16,383 nt of DNA from an uncultured Clostridia bacterium. GTDB taxonomy: Bacteria; Bacillota; Clostridia; Christensenellales; Borkfalkiaceae. The stretch is taken from assembly GCA_944372565.1 (NCBI GenBank), contig CALVZR010000134.1, positions 1 to 16,383 of the forward strand, given 5' to 3'. A model generated the notes under the pieces. The model did no database searches. It saw only the letters and a program-made list of their open reading frames with translations, and was not told the DNA's origin. A program made the translations under genes and the position numbers. Shown here one piece after another: positions 1 through 6,429 of this stretch (positions are counted from its first letter, which is position 1; the number at the start of each line of letters is the position of its first letter).

Positions 1-20
1 TCCTCGAACTCGTCGATTAA
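1..20 (+). CDS. 3' end of an upstream gene (partial)
   Basis: In the frame starting at base 3 the codons read Leu-Glu-Leu-Val-Asp and then TAA at 18-20. A clear rho-independent terminator begins 15 bases later, which supports this being the true end of a gene that starts before the window. Too little is visible to say anything about function. Confidence 0.5.
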
Positions 21-35
21 GAAAACGGAAAAGAA

Positions 36-57
36 GGCGTTCCGAACGCCTTTTTTT
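36..57 (+). terminator. Rho-independent terminator of the upstream gene
   Basis: Inverted repeat GGCGTT (36-41) and AACGCC (45-50) with loop CCG, followed directly by seven T residues (51-57). It lies 16 bases after the TAA at 18-20. The T-run on the plus strand sets the orientation. Confidence 0.9.
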
Positions 58-97
58 CATATTTGCGGCGTTTTTCGCGAAAGACGCTCGGCTTTGG

Positions 98-127
98 TAT
101 ATTAAGCGACGAAAGTCGTTTAATATA
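98..127. other. 13-bp hairpin with GAAA tetraloop
   Basis: TATATTAAGCGAC (98-110) pairs with GTCGTTTAATATA (115-127) across the loop GAAA. All 13 pairs form, one of them G-T. There is no T-run after it on either strand, so it is not an ordinary terminator. It could be a structured leader for the small ORF at 230, or a double-stranded operator, since its outer half is the AT-rich palindrome TATATTAA. I see no convincing -35/-10 pair around it. The function is unknown. Confidence 0.55.
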
Positions 128-229
128 TTGCAGTCTGTAAACCGTGCAAAAGGGAACGGCCTGCCGCGCGGCAAAGCGTTCCGCCGTTCGGCAAAGCAAG
201 GGAGGCGCCCGCTTTTCGGGCGGAGAACA

Positions 230-382
230 ATGAGCGAATACGACAAGATGCGGCAAAGCGAGGATTTCGACGACGACGGTGCGGAGCGGGACGAAGACCT
301 CTTCGCGCGGGAAAAGAGCGAAGAGGAAAAATATTTTGAATTTTACGACGATCTGAAACGCACCCCGAAGGACGACTGGTAA
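230..382 (+). CDS. Small acidic hypothetical protein (50 aa)
   Basis: I do not recognise this protein. The reading frame is open from 128, but the ATG at 230 is preferred. It has GGAG four bases upstream, and the residues before it are basic and look like non-coding translation. From the ATG the product is very acidic: an Asp/Glu-rich first half (SEDFDDDGAERDED), then KSEEEKYFEFYDDLKRTPKDDW. It has no signal peptide or membrane segment and is probably cytoplasmic and partly disordered. It ends in TAA, 142 bases before the ABC exporter operon on the same strand, and the gap between them is G+C-rich without a clear promoter or terminator. It may be a real small gene or leader peptide, and a chance ORF cannot be excluded. 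Confidence 0.5.
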   Translation: MSEYDKMRQSEDFDDDGAERDEDLFAREKSEEEKYFEFYDDLKRTPKDDW

Positions 383-524
383 ACCGCCGCGGCGCGGCAG
401 GGCGTTCGCGGGGGTGTCGCCTTTGCGGGGCGGAGCGTCCGGCGGGAAATTTTGCGGGCGGCGAAAAGAAAGCGGAAAAAGCGGCGGGCGGACTGACCCG
501 CGGACAACGGACGGAAAGGAATGT

Positions 525-2237
525 ATGTGGAAACTGAGAAAATATCTGGCGCATTATAAAAAGGAAGCGTTTATCGCGCCGCTGTTCAAATTTTTCGAGG
601 CGTGCCTCGAGCTGCTCGTACCCGTGATGATGGCGGAGATGATCGATATCGGCATCGCCTATAACGATCTCACGTACTGCTGGTTCATCGCGGCGGCGCT
701 CGTCGGCTTTGCCGTGCTGGGGCTGGCGTGCGCGCTCGTGGCGCAGTACTATGCCGCAAAGGCCGCGCACGGTTACGGCACGGAACTGCGCTCGGCGATG
801 TTTGCCAAGATCAATTCCCTTTCCCACGCCGAACTCGACAAGGCGGGCATGCCCGCGCTCATCACCCGCATCACGGCGGACGTCAACCAATCGGAAAAGG
901 GCGTGAACCGCTTTTTAAGGCTGTTTCTGCGTTCGCCCTTCATCGTTCTGGGCGCGCTCGTCGCCTCCATGCTCGTCGATTGGAAACTCGGGCTGGTGTT
1001 TCTGGGCGTAACGCTCATCATGGGGGCGTTTATCTGGCTGATCATGGCGCTCACCATCCCGCGCAACAAAAAGGTGCAGCGCGCGCTCGAAGACCTCAAC
1101 GGCGCCACGCGGGAAAATCTCGCGGGCGTACGCGTGGTGCGCGCCTTTTCGCGGCAGGAAAAGGAACTTGAAGATTTTTCCGCGAAAAACGAACGCCTGG
1201 TGAAGATGCAGTCCGTGCTGGGCGTCATCAGTTCTCTTCTGAACCCCGTCACCTATGTTTTCGTCAATCTCGGCATCGTGCTGGTGCTGTGGCTGGGCGG
1301 CGGTTTCGTCTATCGGGGGGCGCTCACGCAGGGCGAGATCAGCGCGCTCATCAACTATATGTCGCAGATCCTGCTCGCGCTCGTGGCGCTGGCAAACCTC
1401 ATCGTGGTGGTGGCGAGCGGGAGCGCGTCTTCCGAGCGCGTTTACGAGGTTTTGCAGATGCGCTCTTCCCTGCGGGAGGAAACGGAGGAAAATACGGAAT
1501 TTCCCGAAACCGTGCTCGAATTCAGAAACGTGTGTTTCGGCTACGGCGAAGGCGGCTACGCGCTGGAAAACGTCAGTTTTTCGCTCCGCCGAGGAGAAAC
1601 GCTGGGCATTATCGGCGGCACGGGCAGCGGCAAATCCACGCTCGTCAACCTCGCGCAGCGCTTTTACGACGTGAACGAGGGGGAAATCTTCGTGGACGGT
1701 ATGGACGTAAAGCGATATACTTTCGAATCCCTGCGGAAAAAATTCGGCGTTGCGCCGCAGAAAGCGGTGCTCTTCAAAGGGACGGTGCGGGACAATATCC
1801 GCTGGGGCAAGGAAAACGCGACCGACGAAGAAATCCTTTCCGCCCTCGACGCGGCGCAGATGGGCGACGTGCTCGCCGGCTGGGACGAGGGATTGGATAA
1901 GGAGATCGAACAGGGCGGCAGAAACCTTTCGGGCGGGCAAAGACAGCGGATGACCGTCGCCCGCGCCGTGGTGGGAAAGCCCGAAATCCTCGTTTTAGAC
2001 GACAGCGCCTCCGCGCTCGATTACGCCACGGACTACCGTATGCGCAAGGCTGTCGCGGCGCTCGGCGGCACGGTGATCGTCATATCCCAGCGCGCGAGCG
2101 CCATGCGCAGCGCGGACAGGATTTTAGTGCTCGACGAGGGGCATATCGCGGGGGAAGGCACGCACGAAGAACTGCTGAAAACCTGCGAGGTTTACCGGGA
2201 GATCTGCTCTTCGCAGATGCAGGGAGGCGAAAAATGA
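525..2237 (+). CDS. Heterodimeric ABC exporter subunit with degenerate ATP site
   Basis: A half-transporter of 570 residues: an N-terminal six-helix membrane domain (about 15-310) and a C-terminal nucleotide-binding domain. Walker A is GGTGSGKST (364-372) and the signature is LSGGQ (468-472). After the Walker B aspartate D492 the usual catalytic Glu is Asp (D493), and the switch His is Gln (Q522, ISQRAS). Together these mark the degenerate site of heterodimeric exporters such as TM287/288, LmrCD and BmrCD. The intact LSGGQ serves the partner's site. The start ATG at 525 has AAAGGA four bases upstream. The frame is open to an ATG at 414, but those extra residues are Gly/Arg-rich and unlike the family. 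The stop overlaps the next start by ATGA. It probably exports a lipophilic drug or a peptide; the substrate cannot be read from sequence. Confidence 0.93.
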   Translation: MWKLRKYLAHYKKEAFIAPLFKFFEACLELLVPVMMAEMIDIGIAYNDLTYCWFIAAALVGFAVLGLACALVAQYYAAKAAHGYGTELRSAMFAKINSLSHAELDKAGMPALITRITADVNQSEKGVNRFLRLFLRSPFIVLGALVASMLVDWKLGLVFLGVTLIMGAFIWLIMALTIPRNKKVQRALEDLNGATRENLAGVRVVRAFSRQEKELEDFSAKNERLVKMQSVLGVISSLLNPVTYVFVNLGIVLVLWLGGGFVYRGALTQGEISALINYMSQILLALVALANLIVVVASGSASSERVYEVLQMRSSLREETEENTEFPETVLEFRNVCFGYGEGGYALENVSFSLRRGETLGIIGGTGSGKSTLVNLAQRFYDVNEGEIFVDGMDVKRYTFESLRKKFGVAPQKAVLFKGTVRDNIRWGKENATDEEILSALDAAQMGDVLAGWDEGLDKEIEQGGRNLSGGQRQRMTVARAVVGKPEILVLDDSASALDYATDYRMRKAVAALGGTVIVISQRASAMRSADRILVLDEGHIAGEGTHEELLKTCEVYREICSSQMQGGEK

Positions 2238-3985
2238 AAAAATCGTTCGATTTCAAACTGCTCGGCAGGCTGTTTTCCTTCACGAAACACAACGGCGTAT
2301 ATCTGTTTGCGGGGTTGTTTTTCTCGCTCGTGAGCGTGCTCGTTTCCCTGTTCGCCACCGTGTTGGCGGGCTGGGGGGTGGACTGCATCGTGGGCGAGGG
2401 AAACGTGGATTTTGAAAGGCTTTTCAGAATCGTGGCGGCCATCGGCATTTCGGTGGCGGTCATCTTCGCGGCGGAGTGGCTGCAGAACATCTTCACGCAG
2501 AAACTCGCCTATAAAACCGTGCGCGACATCCGCAACCGCGCTATGGAAACCTTGCAGAAAGCCCCCCTTTCGTATATCGATTCGCACGATAAAGGGGATA
2601 TTTTGAGCCGCGTCATCACAGACGTTACCGAAATTTCCGACGGCTTGCTCCTCGGATTCACGCAGTTGTTCAACGGCGTGGTAACCATCGTGAGCACGCT
2701 GGTCATCATGCTGGTGCTCAAATGGGAAATCGCCCTCGTGGTGGCGCTTTTCACCCCGCTTTCGCTGTTCATCGCGAACTTCGTCGCAAAGCACAGCGCG
2801 GCGGAATTCAAAAAACAGGCCGCCAAGCGCGGCGAGATGACCGCCCTCGTGGACGAGATGGTGAGCAATCAGAAAGTGGTGAAGGCGTTTTTGCAGGAAA
2901 AAAACAACACCGCGCGTTTTGAAAAGATCAATGCCGAACTGCGCGAAAGCGGCGTGAAAGCCACCTTTTATTCCTCGCTCACCAACCCCTCTACGCGGTT
3001 TTTGAACAACCTCATCTACGTGGCGGTGGGCATTATGGGGGCGATTATGGTGATGAACGATCCCGTTTCGTTTTCGGTGGGCACGCTCACGGCGTTTCTG
3101 ATCTATGCGGGCAAATACGCTAAGCCCTTCAACGAAATTTCGGGCGTGGTGACCGAATTGCAGAGCGCGTTCACGTCCGCGCGGCGCATCTTCGAGGTGC
3201 TGGACGCCGAACACGAAACGCCGGACGCGGAAAACGCCGCCGTTCTGCACGCGGAAGGGGAGGTGGAACTCAAAGACGTCAGTTTTTCCTACGATAAGGA
3301 AAAGAAACTCATCGAGGGGCTTTCCCTGCACGCGTTCGCGGGCGAACGGGTTGCCATCGTAGGGCCTACGGGGTGCGGCAAAACCACCATCATCAACCTG
3401 CTCATGCGCTTTTACGATGTGGACGGCGGCAGCATTTCGGTGGACGGGCAGGATATCCGCGGCGTTACGCGCGATTCGCTGCGTTCTTCCTACGGTATGG
3501 TGTTGCAGGAAACGTGGATCAAGCGGGGCACCGTGCGGGAAAACATCGCCTACGGCAGACCCGAGGCGAGCGGGGAAGATTGCGTGGCGGCGGCAAAACG
3601 CGCCCACGCGGACGGCTTTATCCGCCGTTTGCCGCAGGGCTACGATACCGTGATCGGCGACGACGCGGGCGGCATTTCCGAGGGGCAGAAGCAGCTTTTG
3701 TGCATTGCTCGCATTATGCTCGATCTGCCGAATATGCTCATTTTGGACGAGGCGACTTCCTCCATCGATACGCGCACGGAAATCCGCATTCAGCGGGCGT
3801 TCGACGAGATGATGGAAGGCAGAACGAGTTTCGTGGTGGCGCACAGGCTTTCCACCATCGTGCACGCGGATAAGATTCTGGTGATGCGCGCGGGGAAAAT
3901 CGTGGAGCAGGGCACGCACGAAGAACTTCTGAAAAAGAACGGCTTTTACGCCGAAATTTACAATTCGCAGTTCGCGGCGGTGTGA
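2234..3985 (+). CDS. Heterodimeric ABC exporter subunit with catalytic ATP site
   Basis: The partner half-transporter, 583 residues, with an N-terminal six-helix domain and a C-terminal ATPase domain. Walker A is GPTGCGKTT (377-385), Walker B ends in LDE with the catalytic E506 present, and the switch His is H537 (VAHRLST). Its signature is changed to ISEGQ (481-485) in place of LSGGQ. This is exactly complementary to the upstream protein: the degenerate site would combine the upstream Walker motifs with this weak signature, and the active site would combine these Walker motifs with the upstream LSGGQ. Translation is coupled by a 4-base ATGA overlap, and AGGGAGG sits six bases before the ATG. 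It acts as an inner-membrane heterodimeric exporter with its neighbour. Substrate unknown. Confidence 0.94.
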   Translation: MKKSFDFKLLGRLFSFTKHNGVYLFAGLFFSLVSVLVSLFATVLAGWGVDCIVGEGNVDFERLFRIVAAIGISVAVIFAAEWLQNIFTQKLAYKTVRDIRNRAMETLQKAPLSYIDSHDKGDILSRVITDVTEISDGLLLGFTQLFNGVVTIVSTLVIMLVLKWEIALVVALFTPLSLFIANFVAKHSAAEFKKQAAKRGEMTALVDEMVSNQKVVKAFLQEKNNTARFEKINAELRESGVKATFYSSLTNPSTRFLNNLIYVAVGIMGAIMVMNDPVSFSVGTLTAFLIYAGKYAKPFNEISGVVTELQSAFTSARRIFEVLDAEHETPDAENAAVLHAEGEVELKDVSFSYDKEKKLIEGLSLHAFAGERVAIVGPTGCGKTTIINLLMRFYDVDGGSISVDGQDIRGVTRDSLRSSYGMVLQETWIKRGTVRENIAYGRPEASGEDCVAAAKRAHADGFIRRLPQGYDTVIGDDAGGISEGQKQLLCIARIMLDLPNMLILDEATSSIDTRTEIRIQRAFDEMMEGRTSFVVAHRLSTIVHADKILVMRAGKIVEQGTHEELLKKNGFYAEIYNSQFAAV

Positions 3986-3997
3986 AAACGGCACGCG

Positions 3998-4035
3998 AAA
4001 AAAACGGCGGGCGCGTCATTTTGCCGCGCCCGCCG
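3998..4035. terminator. Terminator between convergent genes
   Basis: A perfect 11-bp stem, CGGCGGGCGCG (4005-4015) with CGCGCCCGCCG (4025-4035), around a 9-base loop. On the minus strand the stem is followed by seven T residues (A-run 3998-4004), so it ends the HTH gene at 4043 efficiently. On the plus strand only a weak GCTTTTC tail follows, so termination of the ABC operon here is likely but less certain. Confidence 0.8.
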
Positions 4036-4042
4036 ATGCTTT

Positions 4043-4252
4043 TCAGTAATCTTTTCTGCCGACGAGCACGTCTATCGGCACGTCGAAAATATCCGCAAGT
4101 TTCCAGACGATGATCAACGGAGGCTCTCTTTGCCCCTTCTCCCATGAACTGATTTGTTTTTGAGAACAGCCGACCAACGCGCCGAGTTGCGATTGGGAAA
4201 GGGCGGATTCTCTCCGAAAGAGTTTCAAATTTTCCGCAAATTTCGTTTCCAT
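4043..4252 (-). CDS. XRE-family HTH transcriptional regulator (69 aa)
   Basis: A single Cro/C1-type helix-turn-helix domain fills the protein: FAENLKLFRRESALSQSQL, then the turn and recognition helix VGCSQKQISSWEKGQREPP, then the closing helices ending in DVPIDVLVGRKDY. Such proteins bind short palindromes and usually repress. The start is uncertain. I chose the ATG at 4252; a TTG five codons upstream is in frame and neither has a clear ribosome binding site. It has a strong terminator downstream and a perfect palindrome (4293-4306) about 40 bases upstream that could be its own operator. It has no effector domain and points away from the AT-rich genes upstream. Confidence 0.88.
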   Translation of the reverse strand: METKFAENLKLFRRESALSQSQLGALVGCSQKQISSWEKGQREPPLIIVWKLADIFDVPIDVLVGRKDY

Positions 4253-4292
4253 GCTTTCGTTATACAATAAAATCGGCGGAAATCGGGAATAA

Positions 4293-4306
4293 ACAAGTAA
4301 ACTTGT
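4293..4306. promoter_or_regulatory. Candidate operator palindrome
   Basis: ACAAGT (4293-4298), AA, ACTTGT (4301-4306): perfect 6-bp half-sites with a 2-base centre, 40 bases upstream of the HTH gene that ends at 4043. XRE-family repressors commonly bind sites of this size in their own promoters. I could not fit a convincing -35/-10 pair around it, so the assignment is inference from position and symmetry. Confidence 0.45.
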
Positions 4307-4318
4307 ATAAATATTTTC

Positions 4319-4350
4319 AAAAAAAGCGGCGCGAATTTTCGCGCCGCTTT
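4319..4350 (-). terminator. Terminator of the second HTH gene
   Basis: A perfect 13-bp inverted repeat (4323-4335 with 4338-4350, core GCGGCGCGAA / TTCGCGCCGC), followed on the minus strand by a run of T (A-run 4319-4325). The TAA stop of the gene at 4349-4561 lies at the base of the stem, so gene end and terminator overlap. Its core nearly matches the terminator at 4937-4972. Confidence 0.87.
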
Positions 4351-4561
4351 AAATTTCCGGTTCAAAATCAAGCAGGTCGTCCGGTGTGGTTTTGAAAAAA
4401 TTTGCCAACTTTATGAGATCCTCGAAACTCGGTTCCTGTTTGGAAGATTCCCATTGGCTGACGGTTGCAACGCTCACATTACATACCGCCGCTATATCTT
4501 TCAATTTATATCTGTTTTCAAGACGTAATTGTCTTAATCTGATTCCGAATTTCCTGTACAT
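4349..4561 (-). CDS. XRE-family HTH transcriptional regulator (70 aa)
   Basis: A compact Cro/C1-type helix-turn-helix protein: FGIRLRQLRLENRYKLKDI, then AAVCNVSVATVSQWESSKQ, then the PSFEDLIKLANFF helix and an acidic tail DDLLDFEPEI. The family binds DNA as a dimer. It is only distantly similar to the neighbouring HTH protein at 4043, so it is not a recent duplicate. The start ATG at 4561 has AAAGG only two bases before it, a short spacing, but no better start is in frame. It is divergent from the HTH-like gene at 4702 with a 140-base AT-rich region between them that carries that gene's promoter. This protein is therefore a natural candidate for controlling both. Confidence 0.88.
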   Translation of the reverse strand: MYRKFGIRLRQLRLENRYKLKDIAAVCNVSVATVSQWESSKQEPSFEDLIKLANFFKTTPDDLLDFEPEI

Positions 4562-4638
4562 TGCCTTTACAGTTTATATCTATTTCCGATTTTCAAACAT
4601 AAATTTTATAATTTCGTAAAAATTTTTCAGAAATACTT

Positions 4639-4665
4639 AAATTTTGCTTGACTGTTGCAGAATTT
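4639..4665. promoter_or_regulatory. Inverted repeat centred on the -35 box
   Basis: AAATTTTGC (4639-4647) and GCAGAATTT (4657-4665) form 9-bp arms with one mismatch around a 9-base centre that contains the -35 sequence TTGACT. A dimeric repressor bound here would block RNA polymerase. Given two HTH genes next door this is a plausible operator, but the AT-rich context makes chance symmetry possible. Confidence 0.4.
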
Positions 4666-4676
4666 TACACTATAAT
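4648..4676 (+). promoter_or_regulatory. Sigma-A-type promoter of the small HTH-like gene
   Basis: TTGACT (4648-4653), a 17-base spacer, then TATAAT (4671-4676). The -10 is a perfect match to consensus and the -35 differs at one base. Transcription would begin near 4683, leaving a short leader with AAGGGG (4687-4692) before the ATG at 4702. Confidence 0.87.
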
Positions 4677-4701
4677 CTAAATAAAAAAGGGGTGCAAGCA
4701 G

Positions 4702-4923
4702 ATGGGGAAAATCAAAGTTTATTGCAAAGTTGACGTTCAGAAAATTGAAAGTTATCAAAAAGAAAAGAATCTTTCACAAGAAGAGTTTTATCAAATTTGC
4801 AATCTTTCGGAAGAGGAGTACAAGCATTGTTTAGAAGATATACCTGTTCATATGGACGCTGTATATAAAATCGCAAAAACAATGCAGATACCGTACACAT
4901 CGCTTTTATTGTCTTTAAAATAA
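4702..4923 (+). CDS. Small HTH-like protein in AT-rich DNA (73 aa)
   Basis: The 73-residue product follows the Cro/C1 HTH pattern but is degenerate: KIESYQKEKNLSQEEFYQI, then the turn NLSEEEYKHCLEDIP, then VHMDAVYKIAKTMQIPYTS. The Ser-Gln-Glu-Glu before the turn and the last helix match the family. The recognition-helix region is acidic, which is unusual for DNA binding. It may bind another regulator rather than DNA, or be a diverged repressor. AAGGGG lies nine bases before the ATG, and a near-perfect promoter (4648-4676) drives it alone, with a strong terminator 14 bases after the stop. Composition is unlike the rest of the window: bases 4741-4800 contain only 14 G or C in 60, which suggests recent acquisition. 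Confidence 0.8.
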   Translation: MGKIKVYCKVDVQKIESYQKEKNLSQEEFYQICNLSEEEYKHCLEDIPVHMDAVYKIAKTMQIPYTSLLLSLK

Positions 4924-4936
4924 CCGCTGCAATAAG

Positions 4937-4980
4937 AACCGCGCGGCGCGAAAATTTTCGCGCCGCGCGGTTTCTTTTTC
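4937..4980 (+). terminator. 18-bp perfect hairpin terminator
   Basis: Bases 4937-4972 are a perfect 36-base palindrome (18-bp arms, centre AAAATTTT), followed by TCTTTTT on the plus strand. It ends the HTH-like gene whose stop is at 4921-4923. The fumarase beta gene converges on it from the minus strand; its T-tail in that direction is weak (CTTATTG). The core GCGGCGCGAA...TTCGCGCCGC recurs in the terminator at 4323-4350. Confidence 0.9.
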
Positions 4981-4988
4981 AATCGCCT

Positions 4989-5513
4989 TTATCGTTTATA
5001 AATATTCCCGCCGTGCGCGTCGATGGCGACGAATACGGGGAAATCTTCAATTTCAAAGCGGTAAATCGCTTCCGAAAGAAGGTCGGGGAACGCCACGAGT
5101 TCGCATTTTTTCACGGCGTTGCCGTACAGCGCGCCCGCGCCGCCCACCGCGGCGAAATAAACGCATCCGTTTTTCACGGCGGCGCGCGCCACTTCGTCGC
5201 TCCGCTCGCCCTTGCCCACCATAAATTTCACGCCCGCGTCTAAAAGTTCGGGGGTGAACACGTCCACGCGGGCGGCAGTCGTCGGCCCGCAGCTGCCGCA
5301 TGCCTTTCCTTCGGGCGCGGGGCAGGGGCCCGCGTAGTAGATCGCCGCGCCTTCCGGCTCGAAGGGCAGGGGCTTTTTTTCGGCGAGCAGCGCGTGCAGG
5401 CGTTTATGCGCGCAGTCCCGCGCGGTATAAACCGTGCCCGAAAGCAGCACGAATTCCCCCGCGTGCAGTTCGGAAATTTTTCCCGCGTCTTTCGTCATAT
5501 CGAATTTTTTCAC
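4989..5513 (-). CDS. Class I fumarate hydratase / tartrate dehydratase, beta subunit
   Basis: A 174-residue protein matching the C-terminal (beta) half of iron-sulfur fumarases: ARDCAHKRL (31-39), GPCPAPEGKACGSCGPTT (62-79), then R82-V-D, and FPDLLSEAIYRFEIEDFP near the end. With the alpha subunit it would interconvert fumarate and malate; L-tartrate dehydratase uses the same fold, so substrate is not certain. The start is a GTG at 5513 with AGGAGG seven bases upstream. It overlaps the alpha stop as GTGA, indicating translational coupling. An ATG five codons later has no ribosome binding site. The usual SAGPTT and RMD motifs appear here as SCGPTT and RVD, a modest departure from typical family members. 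Confidence 0.9.
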   Translation of the reverse strand: MKKFDMTKDAGKISELHAGEFVLLSGTVYTARDCAHKRLHALLAEKKPLPFEPEGAAIYYAGPCPAPEGKACGSCGPTTAARVDVFTPELLDAGVKFMVGKGERSDEVARAAVKNGCVYFAAVGGAGALYGNAVKKCELVAFPDLLSEAIYRFEIEDFPVFVAIDAHGGNIYKR

Positions 5514-6358
5514 AGCCGTTCCTCCTCGCAGCGCACGCAATGGCACTGCACGTTCACCGCCACGGGCAGCCCCGCGATATGCGTGGGCGCGATTTCGCAG
5601 CTCACGCCGAGGGCGGTAACGTCCCCGCCGAATCCCTGCGCGCCGATGCGCAGGGCGTTCACGCGTTCGAGCGCCTTTTTTTCGATGTCCGCCACGTCCG
5701 CGCGGGGATGGTGTTCGCCCACGGGGCGAAGGAGCGCCTTCTTGGCGAGATACGCGCATTTATCGAATGTGCCGCCGATGCCCACGCCCACGTAAACGGG
5801 GGGACAGGGGCGCCCGCCCGCAAGGCGCACGGTCTCTTCGATGCTTTCTAAAATCCCTTCCGTGCCCCGCGCGGGGGTAAGCATAAAAATGCGCGACATA
5901 TTTTCGCTGCCGAACCCCTTGGGAAGGAAGGAAATTTTCACGCCGTCGCCCGCGGTGAGTTCGGTATAGAGCACGGCGGGGGTGTTGTCCCCCGTGTTTT
6001 CGCGGGTGAGGGGGTCGCAGCAGCTCTTGCGGAAACAGCCGTCCTGATATGCGCGCCGCACGGCGGCGTTCACTTCGTCCGCGAGGGGCGCGCCCGTAAG
6101 GCGCACGTTCTGCCCGATCTCCAGAATGACGACCGCCAGCCCCGTATCCTGGCATACGGGCATATTTTCCCGCGCGGCGATCTTCCCGTTTTCCAAACAC
6201 ACGCCGAGCGCGGTTTTGCAAAGCGGGCGGCTCTCTTTCTGCTTGGCCGCTTGGAGCGCGGCGACGCACGAGGGCGTGAGGTTGCGCCCCGCTTTCAGGA
6301 TCATGGCGTATAATTTTCCGCCGATTTCTTTCGTGTCGATCTCTCTCATATTTTCCAT
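5510..6358 (-). CDS. Class I fumarate hydratase / tartrate dehydratase, alpha subunit
   Basis: A 282-residue protein from the ATG at 6358; a second ATG at 6349 is equally possible and both have weak ribosome binding sites. It carries the iron-sulfur half of the enzyme: PVCQDTG with C69, DPLTRENTGDNTP (115-127), CPPVYVGVGIGG with C185, and the C-terminal QCHCVRC with C272 or C274. C69, C185 and one of the last pair would hold the [4Fe-4S] cluster that activates the substrate for water addition or removal. It precedes the beta subunit with a 4-base overlap, so the two form an operon. The 71-base gap to the divergent CPBP gene must hold its promoter, which I could not identify. No membrane segments; it acts in the cytoplasm, probably in a partial TCA or dicarboxylate route. 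Confidence 0.93.
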   Translation of the reverse strand: MENMREIDTKEIGGKLYAMILKAGRNLTPSCVAALQAAKQKESRPLCKTALGVCLENGKIAARENMPVCQDTGLAVVILEIGQNVRLTGAPLADEVNAAVRRAYQDGCFRKSCCDPLTRENTGDNTPAVLYTELTAGDGVKISFLPKGFGSENMSRIFMLTPARGTEGILESIEETVRLAGGRPCPPVYVGVGIGGTFDKCAYLAKKALLRPVGEHHPRADVADIEKKALERVNALRIGAQGFGGDVTALGVSCEIAPTHIAGLPVAVNVQCHCVRCEEERL

Positions 6359-6392
6359 TGTATCAAAAAAAAGAAAAAAGACCAATTATTTA

Positions 6393-6421
6393 TTGAAAAT
6401 TTTCCGAAAATATGGTAAATT
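6393..6421 (+). promoter_or_regulatory. Possible promoter of the CPBP-rlmH-M14-tadA cluster, with internal palindrome
   Basis: TTGAAA (6393-6398), a 17-base spacer, TAAATT (6416-6421). The -10 matches four of six consensus bases. The spacer contains the palindrome ATTTTC-C-GAAAAT (6399-6411), which could be an operator in this short divergent region. If this promoter is used, transcription starts close to the ATG at 6430, giving a very short leader. Confidence 0.45.
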
Positions 6422-6429
6422 ATCTGCGT

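Noticed and set aside
414..524. N-terminal extension of the first ABC subunit from an ATG at 414
   Set aside because: The extra 37 residues are Gly/Arg-rich and unlike exporter N-termini; the ATG at 525 has AAAGGA upstream and gives the family's usual length.
915..1940. A 341-codon minus-strand frame opposite the first ABC subunit
   Set aside because: Antisense shadow of the exporter gene, with no recognisable domain or ribosome binding site.
2192..3994. A 600-codon open frame on the minus strand opposite the second ABC subunit
   Set aside because: It mirrors the real gene almost end to end, is rich in Arg and His with no domain pattern, and is explained by G+C-rich codon use.
4386..4619. 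A 77-codon plus-strand frame over the second HTH gene
   Set aside because: It is antisense to a clear XRE domain, has no ribosome binding site and no recognisable features.
4043..4923. Toxin-antitoxin or phage lysogeny module
   Set aside because: Only HTH-type small proteins are present; there is no toxin, integrase, recombinase or phage structural gene nearby.
5514..5759. N-terminal extension of the fumarase beta subunit
   Set aside because: The region is the end of the alpha subunit in another frame; the GTG at 5513 has AGGAGG upstream and a GTGA coupling overlap.
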